This document shows, one piece after another, positions 4,499 through 7,529 of a stretch of 7,529 nt of DNA (position 1 is the first letter of the stretch; each line of letters begins with the position of its first letter). The notes beneath the pieces are model-generated. The model did not search any database and was not told the DNA's origin. It was given only the letters and a program-made list of their open reading frames with translations. Position numbers and translations under genes: made by a program. Source of the stretch: DATDPY01 sp964395765 (GTDB lineage Bacteria; Bacteroidota; Bacteroidia; Cytophagales; Cyclobacteriaceae); NCBI GenBank assembly GCA_964395765.1, contig CAYNCU010000209.1, positions 1 through 7,529 on the forward strand, read 5' to 3'.

Positions 4499-6365
4499 AC
4501 TGAGGAATTCTCTTCCGGAAGTATTCTCTTCCGTGAAAATTCCAACCGGCACGCGATTCTGGAAAAGAATGCTGGCCTTTTTCGGGCCGGCCTACCTGGT
4601 CAGCGTGGGTTACATGGATCCCGGCAACTGGGCTACCGACATTGCCGGGGGGAGCCAGTTCGGCTATACCCTGATCTGGGTACTGCTGATGTCCAATATC
4701 ATGGCCGTAGTACTGCAGAGCCTCAGCGCCAGGCTGGGAATTGTGCATGGCCGCGATCTGGCCCAGGCGTCAAAGGAATCTTACTCGCGTTTTATCAATA
4801 TAATTCTCTATTTACTGGCGGAAATAGCCATTGCCGCCTGCGATCTCGCCGAAGTACTGGGGATGGCGATCGGGCTTAACCTCCTTTTTCATATTCCCCT
4901 GGTATACGGCGTTTTACTGACTTTCCTCGACACCTTTATCTTATTACTGCTGATCAACCGGGGGATGCGGATGATGGAGGCTTTTATATTCGCCCTGATA
5001 TCGATCATAGGCCTTTCCTTTCTATTTGAAGTTTTCCTGGGGAAGCCGGATGCCGGACAACTAATGCTTGGATTTATTCCCGCAATCCCCAACAGCACAG
5101 CCTTGTATATTGCCATAGGCATTATCGGGGCAACGGTTATGCCTCATAACCTGTACCTTCATTCCTCCCTGGTACAAAGCAGGCACATTCAAAAATCCGA
5201 TAAGCATATCAAGGAAGCGATCCGTTTCAATATAATTGATTCCGTGGTCGCGTTGAATCTTGCATTTTTCGTCAATGCGGCTATCCTTGTCATGGCGGCG
5301 GCCACCTTTTATAAACTGGGCATGTACAACGTTTCGGAAATCCAGGATGCCCACCGCTTCCTCGAGCCGATCCTGGGAACCAAATGGGCGCCGATACTTT
5401 TTGCCGTTGCCTTAATCGCTTCAGGACAAAGCTCCACCCTCACCGGTACGCTTGCCGGCCAGGTGGTCATGGAAGGTTACCTGAACCTGAGAATACAACC
5501 CTGGATCCGGCGACTGATTACGCGTTCGCTGGCCATCATTCCCGCCGTGTTAACGATTGTGATCATGGGCGAACAGGCCACCGGCGCTTTATTGATCCTG
5601 AGCCAGGTCATCCTGAGCATTCAACTGGGCTTTGCCACGATTCCCCTGATCCATTTTGTCGGCGACAAGGAAAAGATGGGCAAATTTGCCATCGGCCCGA
5701 TTACCAAGATCGTGGCATGGGTGATAGCGGGGATTATTGTCATCCTGAATGCGAAATTAATCGTTGATACCATTACCGGCTGGCTGGCCGGCGGTGCCAG
5801 CAAATTTGTAATATGGATAATTGTGGTACCCGTATCCATCGGAGCCGGAATTCTTTTATTAATTATTACTTTCCGACCGTTTGTGACAAAATTGTTAACC
5901 AAAAAAATACGGCCTCCTCATGGCGCACCGGTTCTGGGCGATATTTCTGCGGAAACCCGGTATTCCCGTATTGCCATTGCCGTGGATTTTACTAAAGTCG
6001 ACAACGAGGTCATCCGGCATGCGCTCTCCCTGGCCAATAAGGATAGTAAAATCCTGATCATCCATACTGTTGAATCGCCCGGCGCCCTGATCATGGGCAG
6101 CGAGGCCGATGATTTCGAAACGCATGCCGACGCACAAACCCTTCGTGACTACCAGGCCTTCATTCAGAAAAACGGATATGAAACCACCATTGAGCTGGGT
6201 TTCGGTAATCCGAAGAAAAGCATTCCGAAAAAAGTAAAATTGTTCAATGCCGACTTGCTGGTCATGGGGGCCCACGGCCACCATTTGCTGAAGGACCTGA
6301 TTTTCGGAACTACCGTGGATGTGGTGAGGCACAGGGTGAAGATTCCGGTGTTTATTGTCAGATGA
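4485..6365 (+). CDS. mntH: Nramp-family Mn2+/Fe2+ transporter fused to a universal stress protein domain
   Basis: This 626-residue inner-membrane protein is predicted to import divalent metal (Mn2+ or Fe2+) with protons. Residues of about 30-465 form the Nramp core of roughly eleven helices. The TM1 metal-site motif D45-P-G-N48 and the TM6 motif A216-x-x-M219-P-H221 are intact, including the Met that favours transition metals over Ca2+/Mg2+. GQSSTLTGTLAGQ (314-326) is also typical. After a basic linker (about 465-490), residues 492-626 form a cytoplasmic UspA domain. Its nucleotide-binding signature G595-x2-G598-x9-G608-T609 is complete, so it may bind ATP. Classical MntH lacks this domain, though fused forms are familiar in Bacteroidota. 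The start at 4485 is the first possible one; an in-frame stop lies at 4470. No ribosome-binding site is seen. The divergent DtxR-type gene is the likely regulator. The gene symbol rests on family and context; iron rather than manganese could be the main substrate. Confidence 0.94.
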   Translation: MKDDKLRNSLPEVFSSVKIPTGTRFWKRMLAFFGPAYLVSVGYMDPGNWATDIAGGSQFGYTLIWVLLMSNIMAVVLQSLSARLGIVHGRDLAQASKESYSRFINIILYLLAEIAIAACDLAEVLGMAIGLNLLFHIPLVYGVLLTFLDTFILLLLINRGMRMMEAFIFALISIIGLSFLFEVFLGKPDAGQLMLGFIPAIPNSTALYIAIGIIGATVMPHNLYLHSSLVQSRHIQKSDKHIKEAIRFNIIDSVVALNLAFFVNAAILVMAAATFYKLGMYNVSEIQDAHRFLEPILGTKWAPILFAVALIASGQSSTLTGTLAGQVVMEGYLNLRIQPWIRRLITRSLAIIPAVLTIVIMGEQATGALLILSQVILSIQLGFATIPLIHFVGDKEKMGKFAIGPITKIVAWVIAGIIVILNAKLIVDTITGWLAGGASKFVIWIIVVPVSIGAGILLLIITFRPFVTKLLTKKIRPPHGAPVLGDISAETRYSRIAIAVDFTKVDNEVIRHALSLANKDSKILIIHTVESPGALIMGSEADDFETHADAQTLRDYQAFIQKNGYETTIELGFGNPKKSIPKKVKLFNADLLVMGAHGHHLLKDLIFGTTVDVVRHRVKIPVFIVR

Positions 6366-6428
6366 GAATTGCTTAAAGATGGACGCAAGCAAAAGACGGG
6401 ACGGTTTCTCTATATAATCTTTTTTAAC

Positions 6429-6455
6429 CGCAGAGAACGCAGGGGACGCAAAGAT
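6429..6455 (+). repeat. Nonamer repeat (CGCAGAGAA-type), 3 units
   Basis: CGCA recurs at 6429, 6438 and 6447 with an exact 9-nt period. The units are CGCAGAGAA, CGCAGGGGA and CGCAAAGAT. A leading T-run and AACC precede the array. From memory, similar CGCAGAG-type repeats occur between genes in other environmental bacteria, but I could not check this. Confidence 0.6.
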
Positions 6456-6490
6456 TTCACAACGAAAATTCAAAAAATAAATAAAAGGTA

Positions 6491-6538
6491 TTTAACTCCC
6501 GGACCCTAATTTCCGGAGCAGAACTCCGGGGAATTAAA
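6491..6538 (+). other. Two mutually exclusive hairpins in the spacer
   Basis: A compact hairpin pairs CCGGAG (6513-6518) with CTCCGG (6524-6529) around a 5-nt loop, possibly extended by AATT on both sides. A longer alternative pairs TTTAA and TCCCGG (6491-6502) with CCGGGG and TTAAA (6526-6538). Both use bases 6526-6529, so only one can form at a time. No U-tract follows, so it is not a standard intrinsic terminator. It could be an mRNA 3' stabiliser for the transporter transcript, a leader element for the DUF1003 gene, or chance. Confidence 0.4.
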
Positions 6539-6684
6539 CCGTAACCTTCTCTTCTACCAGAGCGGAACGGGAAGGCGGAATAAAGTTGAATCCGGTTCCC
6601 TGATTTTCTATAATCCTGCGAATCTCTTCAGTTAATGAATTATAGATTTAAAATAACTATCTTGGTTTTGATAATACCATAAAC

Positions 6685-7386
6685 ATGAAAAAAGTTACCT
6701 GTGCCATTACGGGAAAGCCTTTCAACATCGAACAATGTGTGAAAGGAGAAGATCTCCGGGAAAACCTCCTGGCCTTTATTCAAAAGGAACATCCTGCTAT
6801 TAACGCCGAGAGCTACATCAGCCTGGAAGAACTGAACAAGGTACGTCGGAAATACCTGGTCAGCCTGGTTACCCGGGAGAACGAAGAGGTCAATGACCTG
6901 GAAAAAGATGTGCTGAAGGCCATCTCGGAAAATAATATCCTTTCCGTGAATATTGAACCCGAAATGGAAGATAAATTGACGCTGGGACAAAGGGTGGCGG
7001 ACCATATTGCCGTATTCGGGGGAAGCTGGACTTTCATCATTATATTTTTCTTATTCCTGCTGGGATGGATGTTCATTAATGTTTATATACTGGTAACCAA
7101 ACCGTTTGATCCCTACCCATTTATCCTGTTAAACCTGATCTTATCCACTCTCGCCGCGATCCAGGCGCCTATTATCATGATGAGCCAGAACCGGCAGGAA
7201 CAAAAGGACAGGATCCGGAGTGAACACGATTACAAGATCAACCTGAAGGCAGAACTGGAAATCAAATTGCTTCATGAGAAGATCGACCACATGATTATCC
7301 ACCAGAACAAAAGACTTCTCGATATACAGGAAATACAGGCCGATTACCTGGATGAAATTCTTAAGGGGATAAGATCGAAATCGTGA
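6685..7386 (+). CDS. DUF1003 family membrane protein
   Basis: This 233-residue protein belongs to the uncharacterised DUF1003 family. The family core is easy to see: RVADHIAVFGGSWTFI (103-118), a membrane segment at about 114-136, the FDPYPFILLNLILSTLAAIQAPIIMMSQNRQ block (141-171) holding the second membrane helix, and the following KDR...EHDYKINLKAELEI segment. The last 50 residues are charged and heptad-like, probably a cytoplasmic coiled coil. The N-terminal 95 residues are soluble and carry two cysteines, C6 and C18, flanking TGKPF, which might bind a metal or be redox-active; two cysteines are too few for a complete zinc site in a monomer. The ATG at 6685 is preceded by A-rich sequence without a ribosome-binding site. 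It has its own spacer and no obvious operon partner in the window. Function is unknown. Confidence 0.9.
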   Translation: MKKVTCAITGKPFNIEQCVKGEDLRENLLAFIQKEHPAINAESYISLEELNKVRRKYLVSLVTRENEEVNDLEKDVLKAISENNILSVNIEPEMEDKLTLGQRVADHIAVFGGSWTFIIIFFLFLLGWMFINVYILVTKPFDPYPFILLNLILSTLAAIQAPIIMMSQNRQEQKDRIRSEHDYKINLKAELEIKLLHEKIDHMIIHQNKRLLDIQEIQADYLDEILKGIRSKS

Positions 7387-7394
7387 TTTGATAT

Positions 7395-7478
7395 ATTCAA
7401 TATCCAATTTTCAATATTCAATATCCAAATTCCAATGTTCAATATCCAATGTTCAATATCCAATTTTCAATATTCGGA
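7395..7478 (-). repeat. Heptamer tandem array D (ATTCAAT/ATCCAAT units), 12 units
   Basis: Twelve 7-nt units run from 7395 to 7478 with no phase slip. The units are ATTCAAT, ATCCAAT, GTTCAAT and TTTCAAT, ending in the divergent ATTCGGA. Within 7430-7464, GTTCAAT and ATCCAAT alternate, suggesting duplication of a 14-nt double unit. On the minus strand the consensus is ATTGRAN, the same family as array C. It starts 8 nt after the DUF1003 stop codon. Confidence 0.88.
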
Positions 7479-7509
7479 AAGTAGCAATAAGGAGTGAGCG
7501 GTACGACAT

Positions 7510-7523
7510 TTGATTTTTGATTC
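7510..7523 (+). repeat. Start of a further heptamer repeat (TTGATTT/TTGATTC) at the window edge
   Basis: Two 7-nt units, TTGATTT and TTGATTC, lie at 7510 and 7517, in the orientation opposite to array D and of the same type as arrays A and B. With only two units visible before the window edge, this is weak on its own and is listed because it fits the pattern seen elsewhere. Confidence 0.4.
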
Positions 7524-7529
7524 GGAAGT

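Larger units (their letters stand above)
6366..6684. other. Spacer of 319 nt between Nramp-Usp and DUF1003 genes
   Basis: No ORF of credible length is present; the longest I saw after an ATG is about a dozen codons (from 6374). The spacer holds a nonamer repeat (6429-6455), competing hairpins (6491-6538), and a G/C-moderate stretch (6539-6620) with weak self-complementarity (CCTTC/GAAGG flanking CTCT/AGAG). A/T-rich sequence leads into the next gene. TATCTTGG, about 30 nt before the DUF1003 start, is a one-mismatch version of the Bacteroidota -7 box, which is weak support for a promoter there. No terminator with a U-tract was found. Confidence 0.6.

Noticed and set aside
5895..6473. 192-codon minus-strand ORF opposite the Usp domain
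   Set aside because: It is antisense to a clearly conserved coding region with a complete Usp signature, and its translation shows no recognisable motif. It is a shadow ORF.
6508..6545. Rho-independent terminator after the Nramp gene
   Set aside because: The hairpin is good but is followed by AATTAAACC rather than a U-tract, and it lies about 145 nt past the stop codon.
6640..7005. 121-codon minus-strand ORF opposite DUF1003
   Set aside because: It is antisense to a recognisable family with good start and stop context on the plus strand; no motif was found.

Overview
The window looks like ordinary chromosomal DNA from a free-living or environmental Bacteroidota (Bacteroidetes) bacterium. 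Three things suggest this. None of the five intact genes has a Shine-Dalgarno sequence; starts sit behind A/T-rich leaders. The metal regulator has the SEENYLK-x-IY N-terminus common in the Bacteroidota DtxR group. The Nramp transporter carries a C-terminal universal-stress-protein domain. This placement is inference; no rRNA or other marker gene is present.

Layout from left to right. (1) The 3' part of a GH30 glycoside hydrolase gene, cut by the window edge (1-894). (2) A gene-poor stretch (895-1505) holding two short heptamer arrays in opposite orientation, a hairpin-forming segment between them, a degenerate octamer array and a possible promoter element. (3) An exported M1-family zinc aminopeptidase (1506-2858), followed after 21 nt and in the same reading frame by a UbiE-like SAM methyltransferase starting at GTG (2880-3545). 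(4) A convergent junction filled by a heptamer array (3590-3652). (5) A divergent metal-homeostasis pair: a DtxR/MntR-family repressor on the minus strand (3655-4302) and an Nramp (MntH-like) transporter fused to UspA on the plus strand (4485-6365), sharing a 182-nt A/T-rich region. (6) A 319-nt spacer with a nonamer repeat and hairpins (6366-6684). (7) A DUF1003 membrane protein (6685-7386). (8) Two more heptamer arrays, the last running to the window edge (7395-7523).

Functionally, the dtxR/Nramp pair is the one clear regulatory unit: a metal-sensing repressor next to a proton-coupled Mn/Fe importer. The peptidase and methyltransferase are probably co-transcribed, but no joint function is evident. 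The GH30 enzyme and the DUF1003 protein look independent.

The coding genes are conventional. The least explained part is the intergenic DNA: most of the longer spacers carry short tandem repeats with exact periods of 7, 8 or 9 nt. The 7- and 8-nt units share a TTGA (TCAA) core, and successive arrays alternate in strand. I see no CRISPR array, tRNA, rRNA, transposase, phage or defence gene.
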